Positions 1-6,653 of a DNA stretch of 20,405 nucleotides are shown here, in pieces. Location: positions 1-20,405 of IMG/VR virus record IMGVR_UViG_3300000553_001903, one strand, 5' to 3'. The stretch is from a virus. The notes under the pieces are model-generated. The model had not been told where the DNA came from. It saw only the letters and a list, made by a program, of their open reading frames with translations, and did not search any database. A program made the position numbers and the translations under genes. Position 1 is the stretch's first letter. Each line of letters opens with the position of its first letter.

Positions 1-366
1 AACCAACCAGATCCTGAAGTTACTGATGCTTTTCATTTCGATATGATGCAGCTATATAAAACGTACTTTGGCTTTGATGATGTTATCTCAGCCAGAGTAC
101 GTAACTCAAATTATTATAAACCTAGTACGGGGATGGTTGACTTCTTCGTAGAAACATATAAAATAGATAGAAGTAAAAGTTTTTTCATTGGCGACCGTTG
201 GCGAGATGTTGTTTGCGGATACAATGCTGGTGTAAAAACAATTTGGGTTAAAGATGGTTTATTTGATGAGTATGAGTGCCCAAAAGAATATAACCATATT
301 AAGCCAGACTATGAAGCTGAAAATGTATATAGAGCATGTTCTTTAATATGGAGTTTGAATAAATGA
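1..366 (+). CDS. HAD-family phosphatase, GmhB-like (3' part, 5' end outside window)
   Basis: The reading frame is open from base 1, so this is the C-terminal part of a longer gene. Visible HAD features are a KPSTGM segment (nt 118-135, the motif III lysine) and FIGDRWRD (nt 184-207, the acidic motif IV), followed by an AGVKT segment. This order is typical of D-glycero-D-manno-heptose-1,7-bisphosphate phosphatases (GmhB) and the related histidinol-phosphatase group. The nucleophile motif DxD lies outside the window. The stop overlaps the transaldolase start (ATGA), so the two are translationally coupled. The kinase at 2741 would make the substrate of a GmhB enzyme, which supports a heptose role. 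Another small sugar-phosphate phosphatase cannot be excluded. Confidence 0.75.
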   Translation, partial: NQPDPEVTDAFHFDMMQLYKTYFGFDDVISARVRNSNYYKPSTGMVDFFVETYKIDRSKSFFIGDRWRDVVCGYNAGVKTIWVKDGLFDEYECPKEYNHIKPDYEAENVYRACSLIWSLNK

Positions 367-1085
367 CTTTGAAGTTATACGCCGATGGCGCTGATATGGA
401 TGGCATTAAGAAAGCAGCTGCTGACTTAGATATTAGTGGTTTCACTACCAATCCTACATTGATGAAGCAAGCTGGCATTACTGACTATGAAGGTTTTGCT
501 AAAGAAGCAATCACATATCTTAAAGCCAATCGGCCTGAAACTTGCCTGAGTCTTGAAGTGTTTGCTGATGAACCAGCAGAAATTCTTCGTCAGGCTCGTT
601 TGATTGACTCATGGGGTAAGGATGCTGGATATTCTGTTTATGTAAAAATTCCAGTAATGCATATCGATGGTACCAGTACTGCACCAATTATTAACCAACT
701 GAGTAAAGAAGGTATCAAGCTAAACGTAACAGCTGTATTTACTGAAGATCAGGTTAGCGAAGTTATTGATGCATTGAACGATGTAACACCAGCTATCGTT
801 TCTATCTTTGCTGGTCGAATTAATGATGCAGGTTATGATGCAGTCGATATGATTGATGGTATTGTTACTGAATATTATAAAAGGGAAAACATCGAGTTCC
901 TTTGGGCTAGTTCTCGTCAAGCATTTAGCTATGTTGAAGCAGAACGTTGTAGTGTAGATATTATCACCATGACGCCTGACCTAATTAAGAAGGTCAAAGG
1001 TTTCGGTAAAGATCTTACACAATTTTCCCAAGAAACCTGTCAAATGTTTTTTAATGATGCAGCAGCAAGTGGATTTAGTATCTAA
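363..1085 (+). CDS. talC: Transaldolase (TalC/FSA-like)
   Basis: This 240-aa class I aldolase matches the short transaldolase / fructose-6-phosphate aldolase family. It has an N-terminal strand with D8 (YADGAD), the TTNP signature at residues 28-31, the Schiff-base lysine K95 in VYVKIPV, a FAGRI segment near 149 and an LWASSR strand near 180. Transaldolase interconverts sedoheptulose-7-phosphate plus glyceraldehyde-3-phosphate with erythrose-4-phosphate plus fructose-6-phosphate. T4-like cyanophages carry short transaldolases as auxiliary metabolic genes. Here the neighbours suggest it may supply sedoheptulose-7-phosphate for heptose synthesis, which is inference. The start overlaps the upstream stop by 4 nt. 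The downstream gene is an antisense endonuclease that begins right after this stop. Confidence 0.92.
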   Translation: MTLKLYADGADMDGIKKAAADLDISGFTTNPTLMKQAGITDYEGFAKEAITYLKANRPETCLSLEVFADEPAEILRQARLIDSWGKDAGYSVYVKIPVMHIDGTSTAPIINQLSKEGIKLNVTAVFTEDQVSEVIDALNDVTPAIVSIFAGRINDAGYDAVDMIDGIVTEYYKRENIEFLWASSRQAFSYVEAERCSVDIITMTPDLIKKVKGFGKDLTQFSQETCQMFFNDAAASGFSI

Positions 1086-1645
1086 TTTTTAGGCTTATGT
1101 CCTCTTCGCCATTCGATTCCTGGACATTCTCTAGATCTAATATTAATAATACCGTTATTCCAAAAAAACAAACCCTTACCTAATTCTGACATCGGATTAT
1201 TTTTACCTTTCATTTTAAGAGAATGTCCTGGTCTTTTTTTATTTAAAAATGGATTAATTCTATTACGATTCATTTCTGCTATATCTGGTCTTTTTTTGCC
1301 ATACATAGAATTTTTAGAACCTTTTCCAAATCCTAATGGTTTTTTATTGGTAAATATTCCACCAATATTTTCATTTAACCATATATCAGATGTTAAAACG
1401 TTTAGTTTAGTTAGTACTTTCTTTTCCTAATTTTGGGCTGATATTTCATCTGTAAATATTTTTCTGACTTCTATAATATCGGGCAAACCAAAAGATTGTA
1501 TAAATGCTTTTACAAATTTTGATGATGTTTGATAAGGATTAAATAGATCAGATGGATGACAACCTTTAGCGTAACGAACACCATAATAGTATTTTTTGTG
1601 TTCAGACCATCCAATAAGATAAGTGTAAGGCGTATAAATAGACAT
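1082..1645 (-). pseudogene. GIY-YIG/NUMOD3 homing endonuclease interrupted by one in-frame TAG
   Basis: On the minus strand one frame of 188 codons runs from an ATG at 1645 to a stop at 1082-1084. It is broken only by a TAG at 1427-1429. The N-terminal half has YLIGW...KYYYGVRYA...HPSDLF, which is the GIY-YIG fold of phage Seg-type enzymes. After the TAG the frame continues with EKKVL, WLNENIGG, a NUMOD3-like SMYGKKRP segment and a C-terminal WNNGIINIRS...CPG tail. The TAG sits where relatives usually have Trp (A-x-x-W-E), so TGG to TAG is the simplest change. It is antisense to its neighbours, with its own RBS (TAGGAGAT) and late-type promoter. It is a fresh pseudogene unless TAG is read through. 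Confidence 0.85.
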
Positions 1646-1670
1646 AGCTGGATCTCCTAACAGATTTAGA

Positions 1671-1700
1671 GTAGGTAGGGATGACAGTCCCGTGACCTAC
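1671..1700 (-). promoter_or_regulatory. Bulged leader hairpin of the endonuclease gene
   Basis: Read on the minus strand: 6-bp stem GTAGGT/ACCTAC, 3-nt bulge CAC, 4-bp stem GGGA/TCCC, 6-nt loop, 1-nt bulge T. It lies between the TATAAATA box and the RBS of the endonuclease. A hairpin with the same layout but a different sequence precedes the second endonuclease (19895-19925). No U tract follows on either strand, so it is not a terminator. Its role is unknown; translational control of the late transcript is a guess. Confidence 0.7.
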
Positions 1701-1711
1701 AATTGATAATA

Positions 1712-1719
1712 TATTTATA
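1712..1719 (-). promoter_or_regulatory. T4-type late promoter box TATAAATA (minus strand)
   Basis: This is an exact match to the T4 late consensus TATAAATA, about 67 nt upstream of the endonuclease ATG at 1645 and pointing into it. T4-family homing endonucleases often have their own late promoters. The second endonuclease in this window has the same box at a similar distance. Confidence 0.65.
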
Positions 1720-1724
1720 GAAAG

Positions 1725-2738
1725 GTGAAACTTAATATGCCGTTTGAAGAGAACGAAGTATCCCAAAATGCAAATGGTGGTACGGAACTAGCGAAGCGTA
1801 GACTCGGTGACCTGATTGACCAAGAGCTACTAAGCAATTTCCAAATTGTTTGTTCGCGACCACGTGAACTTGATATGTCTAAGATTCGTTTGTTCTGGTG
1901 TCATGACCTACCAGAAGATCCAGAGTCAAAGAAGATTCAAACACAAGAGTTCCGTGATAGCTTTCATAAGTTTGTATTCATCAGTGACTGGCAGTATACA
2001 CGTTACCAGTTGATCCATGGTGTACCATATGACCAGAAGTCTATTGTACTTGAGTCTGGTATTGATCCAGCACCAAATGATGTATTCACAATGAAAGATG
2101 ATAAGACTATTCGTCTTGCTTATACCTCAACACCTCAACGTGGTTTGGATATTCTTCTTCCTGTGTTTGAGAAGTTGGCAGAAACTGATCCTAACATTCA
2201 TCTTGATGTATTTTCCAGCTTTAAGATTTATGGTTGGGATGATTATGATAAGCAGTTCGAACCATTGTATGATCGTGTACGCAAGCACCCACAGATGACC
2301 TATCATGGCTTCGTACCTAATGCTGACCTAAAAGCCCATCTTAATACTTGCCATATTTTAGCATATCCTAACATCTGGCTTGAAACCAGCTGCCGTGCAA
2401 TGCTTGAGGCTATGTCAGCTGGAATGATTTGCGTTCATCCTAACTATGGTGCATTACCAGAAACATCTGGTGGCTTGAATATTATGTACCAAGGTGACTC
2501 ACAGAATAAAACGATTCATGCTGATGTATTCTATAGGCATTTGACCAGTGCAGTTGATTTTGTCCGTAGCGGTAATCATTTACCTATGATCAACTTCAAT
2601 AAAGCATTCGTTGATAGCCGTTATAATATTGATAAAATCAAGACACAATGGACTATGATGCTTACTGACTTGGTTAACCAATACCCACCAGAAAAACGTG
2701 GCAAACCAGAACAACGATTCGTTTACAGGACTCATTAA
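1725..2738 (+). CDS. Family-4 type (GT-B) glycosyltransferase
   Basis: The product is a 337-aa retaining GT-B enzyme. It has an N-terminal VSQNANGGTEL segment (glycine-rich acceptor-side loop), a TSTPQRGLDILL segment near 134-145 that begins the C-terminal nucleotide-sugar domain, and the E-x7-E motif LETSCRAMLE (E220 and E228). This pattern is typical of GT4. It would transfer a sugar from a nucleotide donor to an unknown acceptor such as DNA, a virion protein or a host surface glycan. The 5' end is uncertain. GTG at 1725 keeps an N-terminus (KLNMPFE) that looks family-typical but overlaps the likely RBS AAAGG; ATG at 1737 has better spacing. The activated-heptose neighbours suggest a heptose donor, which is inference. 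Confidence 0.88.
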   Translation: MKLNMPFEENEVSQNANGGTELAKRRLGDLIDQELLSNFQIVCSRPRELDMSKIRLFWCHDLPEDPESKKIQTQEFRDSFHKFVFISDWQYTRYQLIHGVPYDQKSIVLESGIDPAPNDVFTMKDDKTIRLAYTSTPQRGLDILLPVFEKLAETDPNIHLDVFSSFKIYGWDDYDKQFEPLYDRVRKHPQMTYHGFVPNADLKAHLNTCHILAYPNIWLETSCRAMLEAMSAGMICVHPNYGALPETSGGLNIMYQGDSQNKTIHADVFYRHLTSAVDFVRSGNHLPMINFNKAFVDSRYNIDKIKTQWTMMLTDLVNQYPPEKRGKPEQRFVYRTH

Positions 2739-2740
2739 TT

Positions 2741-3733
2741 ATGATCATTACAAAGACCCCACTTCGTATTAGTTTTTTTAGTGGTGGTAGTGATATGCCA
2801 GCCTTCTTTAATCAGGAGGCTGGCGCTGCATTATCAGTAACCATCGATAAGTGCATTTACATTGCTGTGCATAAAACTCAACACATTGGTATTAAAACAA
2901 TGTATGATGAAGTATCACAGGTAGAAGATGTTAGCGATATGCAACATTCTATCACTCGTGAAACATTGAAGCTAGTTGGTATTGATAAAGAACTAACGAT
3001 TGCTTCTATTTCTGATATTATTGCAAAAGGTTCAGGTCTTGGTTCTTCTTCAGCCTTTACTACTGGCTTGATTCATGCTCTTGCTAGTTTGCAGGAAACA
3101 GCTGACCTGCTATCACCAGAGTTACTGGCGCAAACAGCATATAACATTGAACGTAACCTATGCGGCTATCCAGTAGGTAAGCAGGATCAATATGCGGCTG
3201 CTTATGGTGGTATGAATTTGTTTGAGTTCAATACAAACGATACTGTTACTGTTAAATCATTCGCATACCAACAGCACAATATCGATAAGCTACAAGATAA
3301 CCTGTTGCTAGTATACAGTGGTAAGTCTCGTTCAGCTAATAGCATCCTACAGAAGCAAGCAGCAGCTATGCTTGATGTTAATAAATTCAACATGGTTAAG
3401 CGTAGCCGTGATAAGGCATATACTGCTGCTGAATACATTACCAATGGTCAAATTGATGACTTTGGTGCGTTGTTGCATGATGCTTGGATGGATAAGAAGG
3501 GTGTCGTTGGAGAAATCTCGCAATACTATTTCGACTTTGTATATTCAAAGGCTATTGAAGCTGGTGCATTAGGTGGCAAACTGCTTGGTGCTGGTGGTGG
3601 TGGTTTCTTTGTGTTCTATGTTACTCCCGATAAGCGTGAAGAAGTTATTCAGGCAGTGACCACAGGGACTGAGTGTAAAGTGTTCGACTTCAAATTCACT
3701 AACTATGGCAGTCGTTTAATGTCTAACTGTTAA
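2741..3733 (+). CDS. hddA: GHMP sugar kinase, D-glycero-D-manno-heptose-7-phosphate kinase-like
   Basis: The product is a full-length 330-aa GHMP kinase. Motif 1 is PLRISFFSGGSD (7-18), motif 2 the ATP-binding GSGLGSSSA (97-105), and motif 3 KLLGAGGGGFF (280-290). A GYPVGKQDQYAAAYGG segment near 146 is typical of the HddA/FKP-type sugar-1-kinases. HddA phosphorylates heptose-7-phosphate at C1. The gene starts 2 nt after the glycosyltransferase stop, and a GmhB-like phosphatase and a transaldolase lie upstream. Substrate assignment rests on motif 1 and context; another GHMP sugar kinase specificity remains possible. Confidence 0.82.
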   Translation: MIITKTPLRISFFSGGSDMPAFFNQEAGAALSVTIDKCIYIAVHKTQHIGIKTMYDEVSQVEDVSDMQHSITRETLKLVGIDKELTIASISDIIAKGSGLGSSSAFTTGLIHALASLQETADLLSPELLAQTAYNIERNLCGYPVGKQDQYAAAYGGMNLFEFNTNDTVTVKSFAYQQHNIDKLQDNLLLVYSGKSRSANSILQKQAAAMLDVNKFNMVKRSRDKAYTAAEYITNGQIDDFGALLHDAWMDKKGVVGEISQYYFDFVYSKAIEAGALGGKLLGAGGGGFFVFYVTPDKREEVIQAVTTGTECKVFDFKFTNYGSRLMSNC

Positions 3734-3747
3734 CATAAATAAAAGAG

Positions 3748-3775
3748 TTGACATTTAGAGTAAGGAAGTTATAAT
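3748..3775 (+). promoter_or_regulatory. Sigma70-type promoter overlapping a start codon
   Basis: A perfect TTGACA (3748-3753) and a perfect TATAAT (3770-3775) are separated by 16 nt. The -10 box overlaps the ATG at 3774, so transcripts from it would begin inside that gene. They would serve the RNase H operon downstream rather than the 3774 gene. The SD of the 3774 gene (AAGGAA) lies in the spacer. Both boxes could be chance, but they match consensus fully. Confidence 0.5.
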
Positions 3776-4160
3776 GGATAATGTGATACAGTTTCCGAAG
3801 AAAAATAATAACGATAAATTCGTCCCAAATGATTTGGAGGAAATTGAAGAGCGTATGGAAGATTTGAAATTGGTTCATATCCAAGAAACATTGCTCCCCG
3901 TACTACACAATCTCTTCTCTAGTTTAGCAGTCGCTGGTTTCGATTTTGGTGTTGAGGAAGAAGAACTCGATCCATATATTAAAGACGGTGCACTTGTTGT
4001 AGAATCATTAAAGTCTATGCTCTGTAAACACCACGGTATATTTCATCCACTTTCAATATTGGCTGAAAATATGTTTGTTCCTGATGAAGAACAAGAAGGT
4101 GCATTTAAAATATCTGACAATATAAGTATAACGATGCAAACTAAAACTGAAGTTGAATAA
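3774..4160 (+). CDS. Conserved-looking acidic phage protein, function unknown
   Basis: This 128-aa protein has a short VIQFPKK start, a strongly acidic first third (EEIEERMEDLK), a hydrophobic central helix region (LLPVLHNLFSSLAVAGF) and an acidic C-terminus. I recognise no catalytic motif. It has a clear SD (AAGGAA, 9 nt before the ATG). It lies directly before RNase H, a position often held by small conserved replication-block proteins in T4-like phages. An accessory role near replication is only inference. Confidence 0.8.
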   Translation: MDNVIQFPKKNNNDKFVPNDLEEIEERMEDLKLVHIQETLLPVLHNLFSSLAVAGFDFGVEEEELDPYIKDGALVVESLKSMLCKHHGIFHPLSILAENMFVPDEEQEGAFKISDNISITMQTKTEVE

Positions 4161-4173
4161 TTTACATTATGGT

Positions 4174-4187
4174 AGGAGGCTACAATT
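4174..4187 (+). promoter_or_regulatory. Strong SD followed by a non-AUG (AUU) start
   Basis: AGGAGG at 4174-4179 is followed after 5 nt by ATT at 4185-4187. The frame has a TAG at 4173-4175, so no upstream ATG is possible, and the first in-frame ATG (4212) lies beyond the conserved N-terminal strand. The SD spacing therefore points to the ATT as the initiator of RNase H. Confidence 0.75.
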
Positions 4188-5027
4188 ATTATCGTTGATC
4201 TGAATCAGGTCATGTTATCTAATCTAATGATGCAGTTAGGTAATCATACTAATGCTCAGTTAGAAGAGAATATGGTTCGCCATATGGTCCTTAATGCTTT
4301 GCGATCATATAAACAAAAGTTTGCCGATGAGTATGGCGAAATGATTATTGCTTGTGATAACAAGAATTACTGGCGTAAACAAGTGTTTCCATACTACAAA
4401 GCCAATCGCAAGAAGAACATCGAAAACTCTGAACTTAACTGGCAGTCTATTTTCGAATGCATGAATAAGATTCGTGCTGAACTCAAAGAATATTTCCCAT
4501 ACCGTGTTATTGATATCGAATCAGCGGAAGCCGATGACATCATTGCGACTCTTGTAGTAGAGCACAGTGAGTTTCCTGCACAGGATATTCTTATTCTATC
4601 TGGTGATAAAGACTTCATTCAGCTACATAAGTATGATAATGTTAAGCAATATGATCCTGTACGTAAAAGGTTTATTCAACACGAAATGCCAGAAGCATAC
4701 CTCCAAGAACATATTCTTAAAGGTGATTCAGGCGATGGTGTACCTAACGTATTATCAAATGACAACTGTTTCGTTGTTGGTGAACGTCAGAAGCCACTAA
4801 CACAAAAGAAGATGCAAACTATTATCGAGAACGGTATTGACGATAAGCTGAAGCGTAACTATATGCGTAACAAGCAGTTGATTGATCTTACTATGATTCC
4901 TGAAGAGATCAAAGAAAAAGTATTGGAATCATATAATACACAAAAGCCAAAAGGTAAAGAGAAGCTAATGAACTACTTCATAGTCAATCGCCTTAAGAAT
5001 CTAATGGAAAACATTGCGGAGTTTTAA
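4185..5027 (+). CDS. rnh: RNase H / 5'-3' exonuclease, T4 Rnh type, AUU start
   Basis: This T4 RNase H homologue removes RNA primers and acts as a 5' nuclease on lagging-strand fragments. Read from ATT it is 280 aa and begins (M)IIVDLNQVM, the conserved strand with the first catalytic Asp (T4: LIDFSQI). Other family marks are MVRHMVLNALRSYK, CDNKNYWRKQVFPYYKANR (the YWR...YK.NR bridge region), the acidic pair AEADDIIA, and LSGDKDFIQLHKYDNVKQ, followed by LKGDSGDGVPNV (helix-3-turn region). Starting at the first ATG (4212) would delete the catalytic Asp. The stop is followed at once by the next ATG. Confidence 0.93.
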   Translation: MIIVDLNQVMLSNLMMQLGNHTNAQLEENMVRHMVLNALRSYKQKFADEYGEMIIACDNKNYWRKQVFPYYKANRKKNIENSELNWQSIFECMNKIRAELKEYFPYRVIDIESAEADDIIATLVVEHSEFPAQDILILSGDKDFIQLHKYDNVKQYDPVRKRFIQHEMPEAYLQEHILKGDSGDGVPNVLSNDNCFVVGERQKPLTQKKMQTIIENGIDDKLKRNYMRNKQLIDLTMIPEEIKEKVLESYNTQKPKGKEKLMNYFIVNRLKNLMENIAEF

Positions 5028-5462
5028 ATGGGTACGAGAATTGGAATAGCAGAGTATCTTGAGAAAGTAAGTAAGCTCAAGAAGAACGAAGAAAAGGTAG
5101 CTTCACTAAAAGAAAGTGATTGCTATGCATTGCGCACTATTCTTCAGGCAGCATTTGATCCTCGTATCAAATTTCTATTGCCAGAAGGCGATGCACCATA
5201 TAAACCAAATGACCTAGTTGACCAAGAGAACGTACTGTTCGCTGAAGCACGTAAGTTATTACACTTTGTTGAGGGTGGAAATCCTGGACTAAAGCAACTA
5301 AAGCGTGAAGCAATGTTTATTGAATTACTAGAAACAGTAGCACCAGCTGATGCAAAGATGTTGATGGCTATTAAGGATAAGAAATCGCCGTTTAAGGGTC
5401 TCACGGCTGAAGTAGCAAAGCAGGCATTCCCAGATCTTTTTCCTCAGGAGAACACCAAGTAA
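5028..5462 (+). CDS. DUF6433-like conserved phage protein
   Basis: This 144-aa protein is mainly helical. It has a lysine-rich N-terminus, then YALRTILQAAFDPRIKFLLPEG near 33-54, and a C-terminal FPDLF. The AFDP-x-I-x-x-x-LPEG-x-x-PY pattern resembles a family that follows RNase H in T4-like phages and is, I believe, catalogued as DUF6433. It starts immediately after the rnh stop. Function is unknown. Its position suggests a partner in replication or repair, which is inference. Confidence 0.8.
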   Translation: MGTRIGIAEYLEKVSKLKKNEEKVASLKESDCYALRTILQAAFDPRIKFLLPEGDAPYKPNDLVDQENVLFAEARKLLHFVEGGNPGLKQLKREAMFIELLETVAPADAKMLMAIKDKKSPFKGLTAEVAKQAFPDLFPQENTK

Positions 5463-5463
5463 C

Positions 5464-5661
5464 ATGTCCAAGAGTCGTCAAAAAAAGTTCAATGTTATCG
5501 ATCGCGAATATATGGACGGTGATTATGAAACTAAGAAAACAGTAAATGATCGCCGTAAAGAGAAAAGATTTGATCGTGCTCTAAGAACTAAAAATATTGA
5601 TGTGTTACTTGACATGGAAGAATACGAGGAAGAAAATGCCCACCTACAATTTCTTAAATAA
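5464..5661 (+). CDS. Small charged phage protein, function unknown
   Basis: This 65-aa protein has a basic N-terminal half (KSRQKK, DRRKEKRFDRALR) and an acidic C-terminal segment (DMEEYEEENA). It has an SD (GGAG) 12 nt upstream and starts 1 nt after the previous stop. It overlaps the next gene by 26 nt. The charge split suggests a nucleic-acid or protein adaptor, but I see no known domain. Confidence 0.75.
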   Translation: MSKSRQKKFNVIDREYMDGDYETKKTVNDRRKEKRFDRALRTKNIDVLLDMEEYEEENAHLQFLK

Positions 5662-5875
5662 TGATACAGGTGATGAGTTCGAAGAGTTCATGTCTATTAG
5701 TGAACTTGATGAATATTTGTTATCTAACCCAAATATTACGCAGCTAGTTAATGGAGCCCCTGCTATAATCTCAGGATATCATAAGAAACCAGATGCAGGT
5801 TTCCGTGATGTACTGAAGAAGATTAAACGCGAAGCAAATAGAGGTATTAAAAGATCAACTGTCAATACCTTTTAA
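5636..5875 (+). CDS. Small protein with FmdB-like MPTY start, function unknown
   Basis: This 79-aa protein begins MPTYNFLNNDTGDEFEEFMS. That is the start pattern of FmdB-like zinc-ribbon proteins, but without their cysteines, as seen in T4-like phage versions. I chose the ATG at 5636 (GAGGA 6 nt upstream) over earlier in-frame starts because it gives this family-like N-terminus. The C-terminus is basic (KKIKREANRGIKR). It overlaps the previous gene by 26 nt. Confidence 0.78.
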   Translation: MPTYNFLNNDTGDEFEEFMSISELDEYLLSNPNITQLVNGAPAIISGYHKKPDAGFRDVLKKIKREANRGIKRSTVNTF

Positions 5876-5909
5876 GGGAACCAGTAACGATAACACATAA
5901 AGAGTACCA

Positions 5910-6653
5910 ATGTCAGAAAAACGCCTAACGAGAAAAGAACGTCGTCGTAATCAGCAACAGCAAGGCGGGATAGAGGAAAATCCTCAAAAACTAAATTTTA
6001 CTCTAAAAGATATACAACCATTAACTGAGAACCAACGTAAAACATTTGAAGCATACGAAGCTAATAAGAATATCCTACTTCATGGTATCGCAGGTACTGG
6101 TAAAAGTTTCATCGCTAACTACCTAGCAACTAGAGAAATACTACAACCTAATAGCAAGTACAAAAAGATTGTTATTATTCGTAGTACTGTCGCCGTTCGT
6201 GATCTTGGATTCCTTCCTGGTAATGCCAAAGAAAAAGCTAAAGTGTATGAAGCACCTTACTATGCTATTTTCAGTGAGTTATTTGGCAGAGGAGATGCCT
6301 ATGAATATCTTAAAGCTAAGAATGTTGTTGATTTTATTTCCACATCTTTCATACGTGGTATTACTCTTAATGATTGTATCATTGTGGTTGACGAAATAGC
6401 TAACATGACAGGCCATGAACTTGACTCTGTTATTACTCGTATTGGTAAGAACTGTAAAATTATGTTATGCGGCGATTTTAGACAGTCAGATTTTACATTT
6501 GAGCGTGATAAGAATGGATTGCTTGACTTCATGCGTGTTCTTCAGAAGATGAAGTCCTTTGAGTTCATTGACTTTCAAAAGGAAGATATTGTGAGATCTT
6601 CTCTTGTCAAGGAATATATTATTATGAAAGACAACCTTAACGTGGTGTTATGA
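5910..6653 (+). CDS. phoH: PhoH-like P-loop ATPase
   Basis: This 247-aa protein is close to family length. Walker A GIAGTGKS is at 59-66, a PhoH-typical segment IRSTVAVRDLGFLPG at 90-104, Walker B IIVVDE at 157-162, and a sensor-like LCGDFRQSDF at 186-195. PhoH proteins are ATPases related to the helicase core of superfamily 1 and are frequent in T4-like phages; nucleic-acid remodelling is suspected but not settled. The basic N-terminal tail (RLTRKERRRNQQQQ) fits nucleic-acid contact. The stop overlaps the exonuclease start (ATGA). Confidence 0.92.
   Translation: MSEKRLTRKERRRNQQQQGGIEENPQKLNFTLKDIQPLTENQRKTFEAYEANKNILLHGIAGTGKSFIANYLATREILQPNSKYKKIVIIRSTVAVRDLGFLPGNAKEKAKVYEAPYYAIFSELFGRGDAYEYLKAKNVVDFISTSFIRGITLNDCIIVVDEIANMTGHELDSVITRIGKNCKIMLCGDFRQSDFTFERDKNGLLDFMRVLQKMKSFEFIDFQKEDIVRSSLVKEYIIMKDNLNVVL

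Noticed and set aside
720-920. Minus-strand ORF inside the transaldolase
   Set aside because: It is a shadow of a clear transaldolase frame, with no SD or promoter.
1082-1306. A separate 74-aa minus-strand gene
   Set aside because: It is in the same frame as 1427-1645 and carries the C-terminal half of the same GIY-YIG endonuclease; only one TAG separates them.
1671-1700. Rho-independent terminator
   Set aside because: The stem has bulges and no T run follows on either strand; its twin at 19895 has the same shape and also no T run.
4169-4198. ATG at 4169 with a frameshift into RNase H
   Set aside because: That frame stops after 9 codons. The AUU start with a correctly spaced AGGAGG explains the conserved N-terminus without a shift.
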